A stretch of DNA of 64,000 nt from Colwellia sp. GTDB taxonomy: Bacteria > Pseudomonadota > Gammaproteobacteria > Enterobacterales > Alteromonadaceae. This document shows positions 56,358 through 64,000 of this stretch, piece after piece. The stretch's first letter is position 1; every line of letters starts with the position of its first letter. The notes beneath the pieces are model-generated. The model was not told where the DNA came from, did not search any database, and saw only the letters and a program-made list of their open reading frames with translations. The stretch lies in the NCBI GenBank assembly GCA_020630795.1, contig JAHDIK010000013.1, positions 1 to 64,000 on the forward strand. Direction: 5' to 3'. Position numbers and translations under genes: made by a program.

Positions 56358-57416
56358 TTACTTAGGCTCTACCATGAGTTGTATATTTTGAGCGCTTGCT
56401 TGCTTATAGTGAATATCGAAGTTGTAATACAATGACTGCAGCAGCCCTTCAATATCATCAGTTTTAAAGTACCCTGATATTTTTAAATCACTAAGTTCAT
56501 TATCCATGATGGTAAAATTCGCGTTAGTGTATCGACTTACTTCATCTAAAGCGCTGTTTAATGGTTCACCATCAAATATAAGAATGCCTTTTTGCCACGC
56601 TAAATCTTGCTTTAGTTGGGCTTCGGTTAGCTTTTGAATTGGGTAATGAATATTGTTTTCTATTTTAGTTTTTTCACCTTGATGCAAAATTACTTCATCT
56701 AAAACGTGATAACTTTCCGTCGAAATCTTATCAATAAGTTGATTAATTTCGGTTGTAGCGTCAGAAACTAATACACGACCTTCCGTTACTAACAATTCGA
56801 TATTTTTGTCATTCGCTTTTTCAACATTAAAGATTGTACCTAATGCGGTAAATGAATTTTCGCCGGTTATTACAGTAAAAGGTCTAGTATGGTCTTTTGA
56901 CACGTTAAATTTAGCTTCGCCTTTTACCAACGTTAACTTTCGATGAGTTTGGGTGTAGTTTATTTCTAAAACGGTATCTGTATTGAGCGTGGCAGTAGAA
57001 CCGTCGGGCAGCTCAATATTATTTTTTTGGCCTATGCGTGTTTCAAATCTTTGATTAACTTCGTTGTTTGCATAAGCTTTAATATTGTTATAAATCCGTT
57101 TTGGATCAGCGTCGAATACATGGCTTGAAATAAGTAGGAAACAAATAAAAACAAAAAACAAAGATACATACAAAAAAAGCTTACTGGAGTGATGAGGGAG
57201 CTTTTTCTCTAGAGGAAATAATCCGTTTAAGTCATTAAGAATACTTAAGTCAGTCCATACATTGCCTAATTTTAATAACGCTTTGTGGTGATCTTCATTT
57301 TGGTTGCACCATGCAACTAATTCAGACTTTTCAGATGAAGACAAGCCTCTCTCGATCTTGGAATACCATCGATTAGCTTGTTCTTTTACTGTTAATGTTG
57401 AATGTTGTTGCGTCAT
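56358..57416 (-). CDS. FecR-type anti-sigma factor
   Basis: A 352-residue inner-membrane protein. The N-terminal cytoplasmic domain (QANRWYSKIERGLSSSEKSELVAWC; DUF4880 type) binds ECF sigma factors. A transmembrane helix (about 80-98) leads to the periplasmic FecR domain (ETRIGQKNNIELPDGSTATLNTDTVLEI, GEAKFNV) and a C-terminal STN-like portion (LNSALDEVSRYTNANFTIMDN). It should relay the signal of the adjacent STN receptor. The partner sigma-factor gene normally lies just upstream; here the upstream gene, 36 bases away, is an RNA helicase. Confidence 0.92.
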   Translation of the reverse strand: MTQQHSTLTVKEQANRWYSKIERGLSSSEKSELVAWCNQNEDHHKALLKLGNVWTDLSILNDLNGLFPLEKKLPHHSSKLFLYVSLFFVFICFLLISSHVFDADPKRIYNNIKAYANNEVNQRFETRIGQKNNIELPDGSTATLNTDTVLEINYTQTHRKLTLVKGEAKFNVSKDHTRPFTVITGENSFTALGTIFNVEKANDKNIELLVTEGRVLVSDATTEINQLIDKISTESYHVLDEVILHQGEKTKIENNIHYPIQKLTEAQLKQDLAWQKGILIFDGEPLNSALDEVSRYTNANFTIMDNELSDLKISGYFKTDDIEGLLQSLYYNFDIHYKQASAQNIQLMVEPK

Positions 57417-57452
57417 TAAAAGTAACCTTTAGATTTACTTGTAAGAGTTTCG

Positions 57453-58691
57453 TTATTTTTTCTTGTTACGCTTAGCTACTTTTTTAGCTTTTGCTTTTTT
57501 CTGAGCCGTAGTCTTTTTAACTTTTGGCTTTTTAATTGATACACGCGCTTCTTTATGTTTTGGGCGAAGTTCGTCAATAACTCTTCGCTGTAATCTATCG
57601 CCCATATAGCGTTCAATTTTCCCTATAACTGGCATATCGTGCGCTTCAACTAGTGAGATCGCAGTGCCTTTATTTCCTGCTCTGCCTGTTCTGCCAATGC
57701 GATGAACATATATATCGGCTTTGCGCGGCATATCAAAATTAATAACATGCGTAATATCATCAATATCTAATCCACGCGCAGCAACATCAGTTGCTACTAA
57801 TATATTGACCCTGCCATTTCGTAATCGTTCAACCGCAGTGTTTCTTTTATCTTGCGGCATTTTGCCTTCTAACCAAACACACGGTAACTCATCAGCATAT
57901 AATTTTCCTGATAAGTACTGAACCGTTTCGCGCTTATTAGCAAAAACAACAACACGCTCTACGTCGTCTTGTTTTAAAATGTTTTCGAGTAATTTGTATT
58001 TGTGTTGAGCGTCGTCAGCAATATGAATCCACTGATGTATTTTGGCTTTTTCTTTACGAGATGGGTTTGATTCTAAATAAACGGGCTCAGTTAATACTTC
58101 TTTCGCGCAGCGTATTACTCCAGCACCTTCTAGGGTAGCTGAAAACAACATGGTTTGTTTTCGCCATCTTGCTTCGGCAATAATTCGGTTAATCACGTCA
58201 GAAAAGCCCATGTCGAGCATACGATCTGCTTCATCGAGAATTAAAATTTCAATTTCTCTCGCGTCAAATTGCTCACTTTCAATGTATTCCATTAAGCGAC
58301 CAGGTGTCGCGATAAGCATATCCGTATTTGTAGTTAGCAGTTCTTTATGGCTGCCATAGTTAACACCGCCTGTGATTACACCTGTTTTAATATTGGTTAT
58401 CGCAGTAAGTAATTCTGCTTGTTCGTTTATTTGTAGTGCTAGTTCACGTGTAGGCGATAAAACTAAAACTCTTGGAAATCCAGGTTTATTTCTAGGGTAA
58501 TCAAGTAAGTGTTGAGCAGCAGGAAGTAAAAACGCAGCGGTTTTGCCTGTGCCAGTAGGAGCTGATGCTAAAACATCTTTGCCTTCCATTGCTACAGGTA
58601 TAACAAGTTCTTGAATTGAAGTGGGTTTTTTAAACCCAGCGTTTTTAATACCACCTAGTAATTCTGAATCTAGGTCAAACTGCTCAAACAT
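57453..58691 (-). CDS. srmB: DEAD-box RNA helicase SrmB
   Basis: An RNA helicase acting in early 50S ribosome assembly. The 412 residues show the Q motif (FKKPTSIQ), ASAPTGTGKT, PTRELALQ, TPGRL, DEAD (ILDEADRMLDMGF), SAT and HRIGRTGRAG, then the basic tail rich in K. The stretches RWRKQTMLFSATLEG, HQWIHIADD and VIDELRPKHK are close to E. coli SrmB, which sets it apart from RhlE, DeaD or DbpA. AGAG precedes the start. The fecR gene follows at 36 bases. Confidence 0.92.
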   Translation of the reverse strand: MFEQFDLDSELLGGIKNAGFKKPTSIQELVIPVAMEGKDVLASAPTGTGKTAAFLLPAAQHLLDYPRNKPGFPRVLVLSPTRELALQINEQAELLTAITNIKTGVITGGVNYGSHKELLTTNTDMLIATPGRLMEYIESEQFDAREIEILILDEADRMLDMGFSDVINRIIAEARWRKQTMLFSATLEGAGVIRCAKEVLTEPVYLESNPSRKEKAKIHQWIHIADDAQHKYKLLENILKQDDVERVVVFANKRETVQYLSGKLYADELPCVWLEGKMPQDKRNTAVERLRNGRVNILVATDVAARGLDIDDITHVINFDMPRKADIYVHRIGRTGRAGNKGTAISLVEAHDMPVIGKIERYMGDRLQRRVIDELRPKHKEARVSIKKPKVKKTTAQKKAKAKKVAKRNKKK

Positions 58692-58785
58692 GCGTACTCT
58701 TTAATATTAATGAATATAGTGTGATTATAATCTTAAATGGCTTTAGATCCTAAAGATCTTGTTAATAAGTCTCTAATTTTTGTTT

Positions 58786-59316
58786 TTATTCTGAATCAAA
58801 AATCTCTTGTAGCTCTAAATCTATTTGAGAGCACCATGTTGTAATACGCTCATCTGATAAATCGTACTGGTTGTCTTCGTCTAATGAAAGCCCAACAAAT
58901 TGGCTTTTATCTTCTGTTAGTCCTTTAGAGTGAGCAAATTCATATCCTTCATTTGGCCAGTACCCTATGGTGTGAGCCCCAACCGATGTTACTTGCTCAT
59001 GTAACATGCCTAATGCATCTTGAAACCAGTCAGTGTAACCTATTTGGTCACCCATTCCGTACAAAGCAACGATGGTGCTATCTAACTGAAGTGTTGATAT
59101 ATCTTCCCATTTCGATTCCCAATCTTCCTGAAGCTCGCCGTAATCCCAGGTAGAAATACCAAGAATTACAATATCGAAATTATGAATGTCAGATAGTGGC
59201 GTATCTTTGATATTAAATAGTTCAACAGTATATTTGTGTTTTAAAGCTTCTTGAATTTTTTCAGCAGCAATCTCTGTGTAACACGTTGTTGAACCGTAAA
59301 ATAAACCAATTTTCAT
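58786..59316 (-). CDS. fldB: Flavodoxin FldB
   Basis: An FMN electron carrier of the long-chain class. It is taken from MKIGLFYGSTTCYTE (176 residues), with AAGGCGAG just upstream; the frame is open eight codons earlier. The FMN-phosphate loop is GSTTCYTE; GISTWDYGELQEDWE and ALYGMGDQIGYTDWFQDALG flank the isoalloxazine. FldB rather than FldA is favoured by its position beside dsbC-recJ-prfB-lysS, as in E. coli. Confidence 0.88.
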   Translation of the reverse strand: MKIGLFYGSTTCYTEIAAEKIQEALKHKYTVELFNIKDTPLSDIHNFDIVILGISTWDYGELQEDWESKWEDISTLQLDSTIVALYGMGDQIGYTDWFQDALGMLHEQVTSVGAHTIGYWPNEGYEFAHSKGLTEDKSQFVGLSLDEDNQYDLSDERITTWCSQIDLELQEIFDSE

Positions 59317-59639
59317 AAACTCGCCTTTGCACTTGTGCATCTGGTAATGGTTGGTTATACATGTTTGGCCGCAGAGTCGATAACGTTCGAAACAACTGAC
59401 TCGTTACGTGAAAGGCAAACAAATTAACCATCTAAAAAATTCCGCGTAGTTTACCAGAAAAGTCGATTTCTTCGACATTGGAATTTACTTTTATTCGCTT
59501 GAATAAAGCCTTTCATGCTTTTTTATGGAGTTTGCTACTTAACAAATTGCAAATTTTAGTGATTCCTAGTAAGTTTCATGTGCAATTTTAGGCGCTTTAT
59601 CACGGTCTAATAGGTGAATTTTATTATTGGAAAACATAA
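59317..59639. other. 323-bp gene-free region between fldB and dsbC
   Basis: No ORF longer than about a dozen codons with start and ribosome-binding site is seen on either strand. It contains two short inverted repeats, GTCGA/TCGAC (59462-59476) and TTTATTC-GCTT-GAATAAA (59490-59507). In E. coli and many relatives xerD sits at this point, but no remnant of it is visible. It probably holds the divergent promoters of fldB and dsbC. Confidence 0.7.
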
Positions 59640-60425
59640 ATGAACATAATTAAACCCGCTTTAGTTTCCTTGCTTTTACTCTCGGTAGGCGGTTCAGCAA
59701 TCGCTTTAGGTATTAATGATTCAAAGCCTGTAAAAAGTGCTACTTCAACAACTGCTTTTAACAAAACAGCAATTCAGAACAAATTATCACAAAACCTAGG
59801 GCTAACCGCTGAAAGTATTAAACCGTCGGAATTGGCGGGCTTAGCTGAAGTACTTACAGAGCAAGGTTTGTTTTATGTAAGTTTTGATGGAGACTATATC
59901 CTACAAGGTAAATTGTATGGCTTAGCAAATAATAATGTTGTTAATCATACTGAAGAAAGCTTGGCGAAAGTTAGAGTTGAGGGTATTAAGAAGTTTGAAA
60001 AAAATATGATTGTTTACCCTGCTAAAAATGAAAAACATGTTGTGACGGTATTTACTGACATTACGTGTGGTTATTGTCGTAAGCTTCATGAACAAATGGA
60101 CGCTTACAATGAACTTGGAATAACCATTAAGTATTTAGCATACCCGCGTGAAGGTATTCGCAACAATAGAACAGGTGAATATACTCAAGGTTTTAAAGAT
60201 TTACGTTCAGTTTGGTGTCATGAAAACCCAGAAGAAGCATTAACTAAAGCTAAAAGCGGCGGTAGTGTTGCCAATCGTATATGTGAATCCCCAATCGCTG
60301 AAGAGTTTACGTTTGGTCGTCAAATAGGGGTAAGTGGTACGCCAGCAATTATATTTGATAATGGCATGATGCTTCCAGGCTATAGACCTCCACATGATCT
60401 TGCGCAAATACTAAATAATATTTAA
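59640..60425 (+). CDS. dsbC: Thiol:disulfide interchange protein DsbC
   Basis: A periplasmic disulfide isomerase of 261 residues with a signal peptide (1-22, ending SAIA) and an N-terminal dimerisation domain. The thioredoxin fold has the active site CGYC (143-146) in FTDITCGYCRKLH. A second cysteine pair (VWCHE and NRICESP) and the cis-proline GTPAII are as in DsbC. It is followed by recJ after 92 bases, as in the E. coli operon. Confidence 0.95.
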   Translation: MNIIKPALVSLLLLSVGGSAIALGINDSKPVKSATSTTAFNKTAIQNKLSQNLGLTAESIKPSELAGLAEVLTEQGLFYVSFDGDYILQGKLYGLANNNVVNHTEESLAKVRVEGIKKFEKNMIVYPAKNEKHVVTVFTDITCGYCRKLHEQMDAYNELGITIKYLAYPREGIRNNRTGEYTQGFKDLRSVWCHENPEEALTKAKSGGSVANRICESPIAEEFTFGRQIGVSGTPAIIFDNGMMLPGYRPPHDLAQILNNI

Positions 60426-60517
60426 TTTATCCCTTCATTTTTAATAAAAAGTAACAGTTGGGTAACAAGATGCTCAACTGTTATTCATCGCTCACTTTCC
60501 AATAAATAGGTTCCGTA

Positions 60518-62251
60518 ATGCAAAAGAAAATCGTTCGTCGCCCAGTGGTTTCTGATGCAGGGTTACCTCAATCATTACACCCTATTATCAAACAAATATA
60601 TGCTAGTCGAGGGATTGAGAATGATACTGAACTGTCGCTTACTGTTGGACAATTGGCACCTGTAGACTCATTAAAAGGTGTTACGCAAGCGGCTGAAATA
60701 ATACATGACGCATTTGTGCAACAGCTTTGCATTTGTATTGTTGGTGATTTTGACGCAGATGGTGCTACAAGTACTGCATTAATGACCGAAGCGTTTAATT
60801 TAATGGGGTATCAAAATCACCAATTTATAGTACCTAACCGTTTTGAATTTGGTTACGGACTTACTCCTGAGATAGTTGATATTGCGGCTGAGCAAGGTGC
60901 TCAAGTACTGATTACTGTAGACAATGGAATTAGTTGTTTAGCTGGCGTAAAGCGAGCAAAACAACTTGGTATAAAAGTGATTGTTACAGACCATCATTTG
61001 CCCGGCAACACGTTGCCAGAGGCGGATGCAATTGTTAACCCTAATCAACCTGGTTGTACATTTGTTAGTAAATCAATCGCAGGTGTAGGTGTAGCTTTTT
61101 ACGTGATGTTAGCCTTGCGTAAAGTGTTACGCGAAAAACAATGGTTTAGTCAATTAAATATCACAGAGCCGAATATTGCTCAGCTGTTAGATTTAGTCGC
61201 ATTAGGGACTGTAGCCGACGTTGTTTCTTTGGATACAAATAATAGAATACTCGTTTCTCAAGGACTTAAACGTATTAGATCAGGGCAAACTCGACCGGGT
61301 ATTCAAGCGTTGTTAGAAATTGCTGGGAAGAATCAACAACGAATCGTAGCAAGTGACTTTGGTTTTGCATTAGGTCCTAGAATTAATGCGGCAGGCCGTT
61401 TAGACGATATGTCGTTCGGTATTAACTGTTTGCTAGCTAAAGACATTATGACTGCTCGTAGCATGGCTTCAGAATTAGACGACCTTAATAAGTCGAGACG
61501 TTCTATTGAACAGGGAATGCAAATAGAAGCCGAAAAAATTATGGCGGCACTAAACTACCAAAGTGAGCAGTTGCCTAATGCCATATCCCTCTTTCAACAA
61601 GACTGGCATCAAGGCGTAATTGGCATAGTTGCAGGGCGTTTAAAAGAAAAATTTCATCGCCCGAGTATTGTATTTGCCGCGGTAGACATTGATCTGCCAA
61701 ATGGTGAAATTAAAGGCTCTGCTCGTTCTATACCTGGGTTGCATATTCGAGATCTATTAGAGCATATTGATTCGCAGCACCCTGAGTTAATTATAAAATT
61801 TGGTGGGCATGCAATGGCAGCAGGTTTATCGATATATTTACAAAATTTTGAACAATTTCAAAACTTGTTTAATCAGTATGCAGGTGAATGGATCGCAAAA
61901 GAAGATTTGCAAGGTACATTATTATCTGACGGTGCATTAGAAGCAGAGCAGCTAACACTTGGTTTTGCTGAGTTACTCAGAGAATCTGGACCTTGGGGGC
62001 AAAATTTTCCTGAGCCTTTATTTGACGATACATTCGAGCTAATTCAACAGCGTATTGTTGGTGGAAAACACTTAAAAGTAGTACTGCAAAAAAACGGTAA
62101 AGCATTCGATGGTATCGCCTTTAATATTGATGTTAATGAATGGCCAAATAATAAAACTTCGCTTGTTCACGTTGCTTATAAGCTCGATGTAAATGAGTTT
62201 AGAGGCAAACAAACTGTTCAGCTTTTAATTGAAGACTTAAGCGCTGTATAA
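60518..62251 (+). CDS. recJ: Single-stranded-DNA-specific exonuclease RecJ
   Basis: A 5'-3' exonuclease for recombination and mismatch repair. The 577 residues match E. coli RecJ. DHH-phosphodiesterase motifs are visible: VGDFDADGATSTALM, VDNGISC, VTDHHLPG and LDLVALGTVADVVSLD. The DHHA1 region contains GSARSIPGLHIRDLLEHI and FGGHAMAAGLSI. AGGT lies a few bases before the ATG. It belongs to the dsbC-recJ-prfB-lysS series. Confidence 0.96.
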   Translation: MQKKIVRRPVVSDAGLPQSLHPIIKQIYASRGIENDTELSLTVGQLAPVDSLKGVTQAAEIIHDAFVQQLCICIVGDFDADGATSTALMTEAFNLMGYQNHQFIVPNRFEFGYGLTPEIVDIAAEQGAQVLITVDNGISCLAGVKRAKQLGIKVIVTDHHLPGNTLPEADAIVNPNQPGCTFVSKSIAGVGVAFYVMLALRKVLREKQWFSQLNITEPNIAQLLDLVALGTVADVVSLDTNNRILVSQGLKRIRSGQTRPGIQALLEIAGKNQQRIVASDFGFALGPRINAAGRLDDMSFGINCLLAKDIMTARSMASELDDLNKSRRSIEQGMQIEAEKIMAALNYQSEQLPNAISLFQQDWHQGVIGIVAGRLKEKFHRPSIVFAAVDIDLPNGEIKGSARSIPGLHIRDLLEHIDSQHPELIIKFGGHAMAAGLSIYLQNFEQFQNLFNQYAGEWIAKEDLQGTLLSDGALEAEQLTLGFAELLRESGPWGQNFPEPLFDDTFELIQQRIVGGKHLKVVLQKNGKAFDGIAFNIDVNEWPNNKTSLVHVAYKLDVNEFRGKQTVQLLIEDLSAV

Positions 62252-62292
62252 CAATATTCCTTTATCGTATAAATTCTTCTCAACTAATCTCT

Positions 62293-62342
62293 AAAACCTA
62301 GGCCAAATGCCATAAAACTGGCGTTTATTTACCCTAGGTTTT
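62293..62342. terminator. Long inverted repeat between recJ and prfB
   Basis: AAAACCTAGG (62293-62302) pairs with CCTAGGTTTT (62333-62342), enclosing an inner hairpin GCCA/TGGC (62309-62322). Termination after recJ is possible, though the structure is unusually long and could also shape the prfB 5' leader. Confidence 0.5.
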
Positions 62343-62406
62343 ACGTTACAATGCGCGACTATTTTTAAATTTTCAGTTCCACTAATTGTTAAGTGCACAA
62401 ATACTC

Positions 62407-63505
62407 ATGTTAGAAGTAAATCCCGTATTAAATAAGATAAAAGAAATTAGAGAACGTACCGCATTACTACGGGGGTATCTTTGACTACGATTTGAAGTCA
62501 GAAAGATTAGTTGAAGTTACGCGAGAATTAGAATTACCGGATGTTTGGAATGAAGCAGAACGGGCACAGGCTCTAGGTAAAGAGCGCTCATCTCTTGAAA
62601 CAGTGGTAAACACTATAGATGATTTAGAAGCCGGCTGTGACGACATTGAGGGTTTAGTTGAGCTTGCCGTTGAAGAGTCAGACGAAGACACCTTCAACGA
62701 CGCTGAAGCTGAGGCGAAGGAACTTGACGAAAAGTTAGAGAAACTCGAATTTCGTCGAATGTTTTCAGGTGCACAAGATGAAAACGACTGTTATTTAGAT
62801 ATTCAGTCAGGCTCTGGCGGTACTGAAGCGCAAGACTGGGCAGAAATGCTAATGCGTATGTACTTACGTTGGGGGGAAGCTCACGGCTTTAAAACTGAAG
62901 TTATTGAAGTTACCGATGGTGATGTAGCGGGTATTAAGGGCTGCACAATCAAGTACTCTGGCGAGTATGCGTTTGGTTGGTTGAGAACAGAAACAGGCGT
63001 ACACCGTTTAGTTCGAAAGTCGCCTTTTGACTCTAGTGGTCGCCGTCATACGTCATTTGCTTCTGCGTTTATATATCCTGAAATTGATGACAATATAGAA
63101 ATTGACATTAATCCGGCAGATTTACGTATCGACACGTTTAGGGCGTCAGGAGCTGGTGGGCAACACGTAAATAAAACAGACTCTGCAATTCGTATTACAC
63201 ATGAGCCTACAGGCGCGGTTGTTGCGTGTCAGGCAGATCGTTCTCAGCATAAAAACCGTGCAACAGCGATGAAACTGTTAAAAGCTAAGCTTTATGAAAT
63301 GGAGATTCAAAAGCAGAATGAAGACAAGCAAGTATTAGAAGAAGGCAAGTCAGACATAGGATGGGGGAGTCAAATACGCTCTTACGTTTTAGATGACAGC
63401 CGCATTAAAGACTTAAGAACAGGTGTTGAAAACCGTAATACACAAGCTGTGTTAGACGGAGACCTAGATAAGTTTTTAGAAGCAAGTTTAAAGTCTGGTT
63501 TATAA
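62407..63505 (+). CDS. prfB: Peptide chain release factor 2 (programmed +1 frameshift)
   Basis: RF2 ends translation at UGA and UAA. It is encoded in two frames: codons 1-25 from the ATG at 62407 (starting [13 protein letters not shown]) reach an in-frame TGA at 62482. A +1 shift at CTT TGA C continues as GAC TAC GAT to 63505, giving 365 residues as in E. coli. The SPF anticodon-like motif is in [11 protein letters not shown], and GGQ in [12 protein letters not shown]. Alanine stands where E. coli K-12 has the activity-lowering Thr246. A single-frame reading gives only 337 residues and misses the N-terminus. Confidence 0.97.
62471..62485 (+). promoter_or_regulatory. RF2 autoregulatory frameshift site
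   Basis: GGGGGTATCTTTGAC: a Shine-Dalgarno-like G-run three bases before CTT, then the in-frame TGA followed by C, the weak stop context. When RF2 is scarce the ribosome slips +1 and completes RF2. Identical in layout to the E. coli site. Confidence 0.97.
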
Positions 63506-63590
63506 CCAGCGCAATCGTTAAGTAATTCATAATAATTTCCTTAACTCGGTAATTATTACGTTAATATTTTAAAGTTAATGAGACCATAAA

Positions 63591-64000
63591 ATGACAAACC
63601 AAGTAAAACCAGCACAAGACGAAAACAAGCTGATTGCTGAAAGAAGAGGGAAGTTAGCCAATATTCGTGAAAACTGTCCTGCAAATGGACACCCGAACGA
63701 TTTCGACCGTGATCATTATGCTGCAGATATTCAAGCAGAACATGGCGATAAAACTAAAGAAGAGCTAGAAGCACTTCAACTAACCTACTCAGTTGCTGGT
63801 CGTGTAATGGCTAAACGTGGGCCGTTTCTTGTTTTACAAGACATGTCTGGTCGTATTCAATCTTACGCAGAAAAAGCCGTTCAAAAAGATATTAAAGAAC
63901 GTTGGGGCTTACTTGATATTGGTGACATTGTTGGCGTTAAAGGTATTCTACATAAATCAGGTAAGGGTGATCTTTACGTGAATATGGACGAGTACCAATT
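63591..64000 (+). CDS. lysS: Lysyl-tRNA synthetase (5' part)
   Basis: The first 136 codons of class II lysyl-tRNA synthetase, cut by the window end. The N-terminal helix ([22 protein letters not shown]) and OB-fold anticodon-binding domain are visible: [44 protein letters not shown] and [20 protein letters not shown]. The catalytic domain lies beyond 64000. It follows prfB by 85 bases, as in E. coli. Confidence 0.95.
   Translation, partial: MTNQVKPAQDENKLIAERRGKLANIRENCPANGHPNDFDRDHYAADIQAEHGDKTKEELEALQLTYSVAGRVMAKRGPFLVLQDMSGRIQSYAEKAVQKDIKERWGLLDIGDIVGVKGILHKSGKGDLYVNMDEYQ

Noticed and set aside
57417-57452. Possible short ECF sigma gene before fecR
   Set aside because: Only 36 bases separate fecR from srmB.
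59317-59639. Possible xerD remnant
   Set aside because: No tyrosine-recombinase motif or long frame was seen on either strand, only short inverted repeats.
62485-62697. Ser-rich 70-codon minus-strand ORF
   Set aside because: Antisense of the acidic N-terminal region of prfB.

Overview
The window is a chromosomal segment of an AT-rich marine gammaproteobacterium. Gene order and content (ExeA/GspB-type protein, YgiM, CYTH-CHAD YgiF, GlnE, TolC-NudF-YqiB-CpdA-YqiA-ParE, ParC, SrmB, FldB, DsbC-RecJ-PrfB-LysS, large TonB-dependent receptors) point to the Alteromonadales, most likely a Colwelliaceae genus such as Colwellia or Thalassotalea. The genus is inferred from family resemblance only. I found no rRNA, tRNA, CRISPR array, insertion sequence or prophage.

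Layout. 0-7 kb: TonB receptor, cca, a one-protein GspA/GspB-like fusion, and an HD-GYP phosphodiesterase. 7-12.4 kb: leuDCBA on the minus strand (transcribed A-B-C-D), preceded by a leucine leader peptide (12304-12354) too short for ordinary ORF calling and by a transcription attenuator. 12.5-15.2 kb: two surface-polysaccharide genes (CDP-glycerol-transferase-like and Wzi-like). 15.3-18.2 kb: ygiM and ygiF, divergent, then a GNAT enzyme. 18.2-20.7 kb: a PLP-dependent dehydratase divergent from a MocR/GntR regulator. 20.7-27.3 kb: an eight-gene minus-strand cluster with a K+-channel-like protein, a small basic protein, a YjfK-like protein, PspA/IM30, DUF2170, a membrane-anchored spermidine-synthase-like protein, a DUF350 protein and a lipoprotein. 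27.4-33.3 kb: glnE, a TcpQ-like protein, an LpxL-type acyltransferase and a GT4 glycosyltransferase. 33.3-39.8 kb: tolC divergent from nudF-yqiB-cpdA-yqiA-parE, with an MshA-like pilin gene overlapping the parE stop. 39.9-45.8 kb: YdeP-like molybdoenzyme with fdhD, then arsR-gapdh-arsJ. 45.9-51.6 kb: two tandem TPR/degenerate-GGDEF membrane proteins and parC. 51.6-58.7 kb: a small conserved gene, DUF3545, yaaA, then srmB-fecR-TonB transducer (no sigma factor). 58.8-64 kb: fldB, then dsbC-recJ-prfB-lysS; lysS runs off the end.

The most interesting region is the PspA/polyamine/DUF350/ion-channel cluster. A 13-bp perfect palindrome (GACATAATATGTC, or the same site read on the other strand) occurs three times: twice in the promoter region of the DUF2170-pspA unit and once in the divergent region between the lipoprotein gene and glnE. 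At both places it overlaps a candidate -35 box. This suggests a single unidentified dimeric regulator controlling both halves of the cluster. Other points of note are the leu attenuator with mutually exclusive stems, the gspA-gspB fusion, the RF2 programmed frameshift, a FecR/transducer pair without its sigma factor, and the absence of xerD from its usual place between fldB and dsbC.
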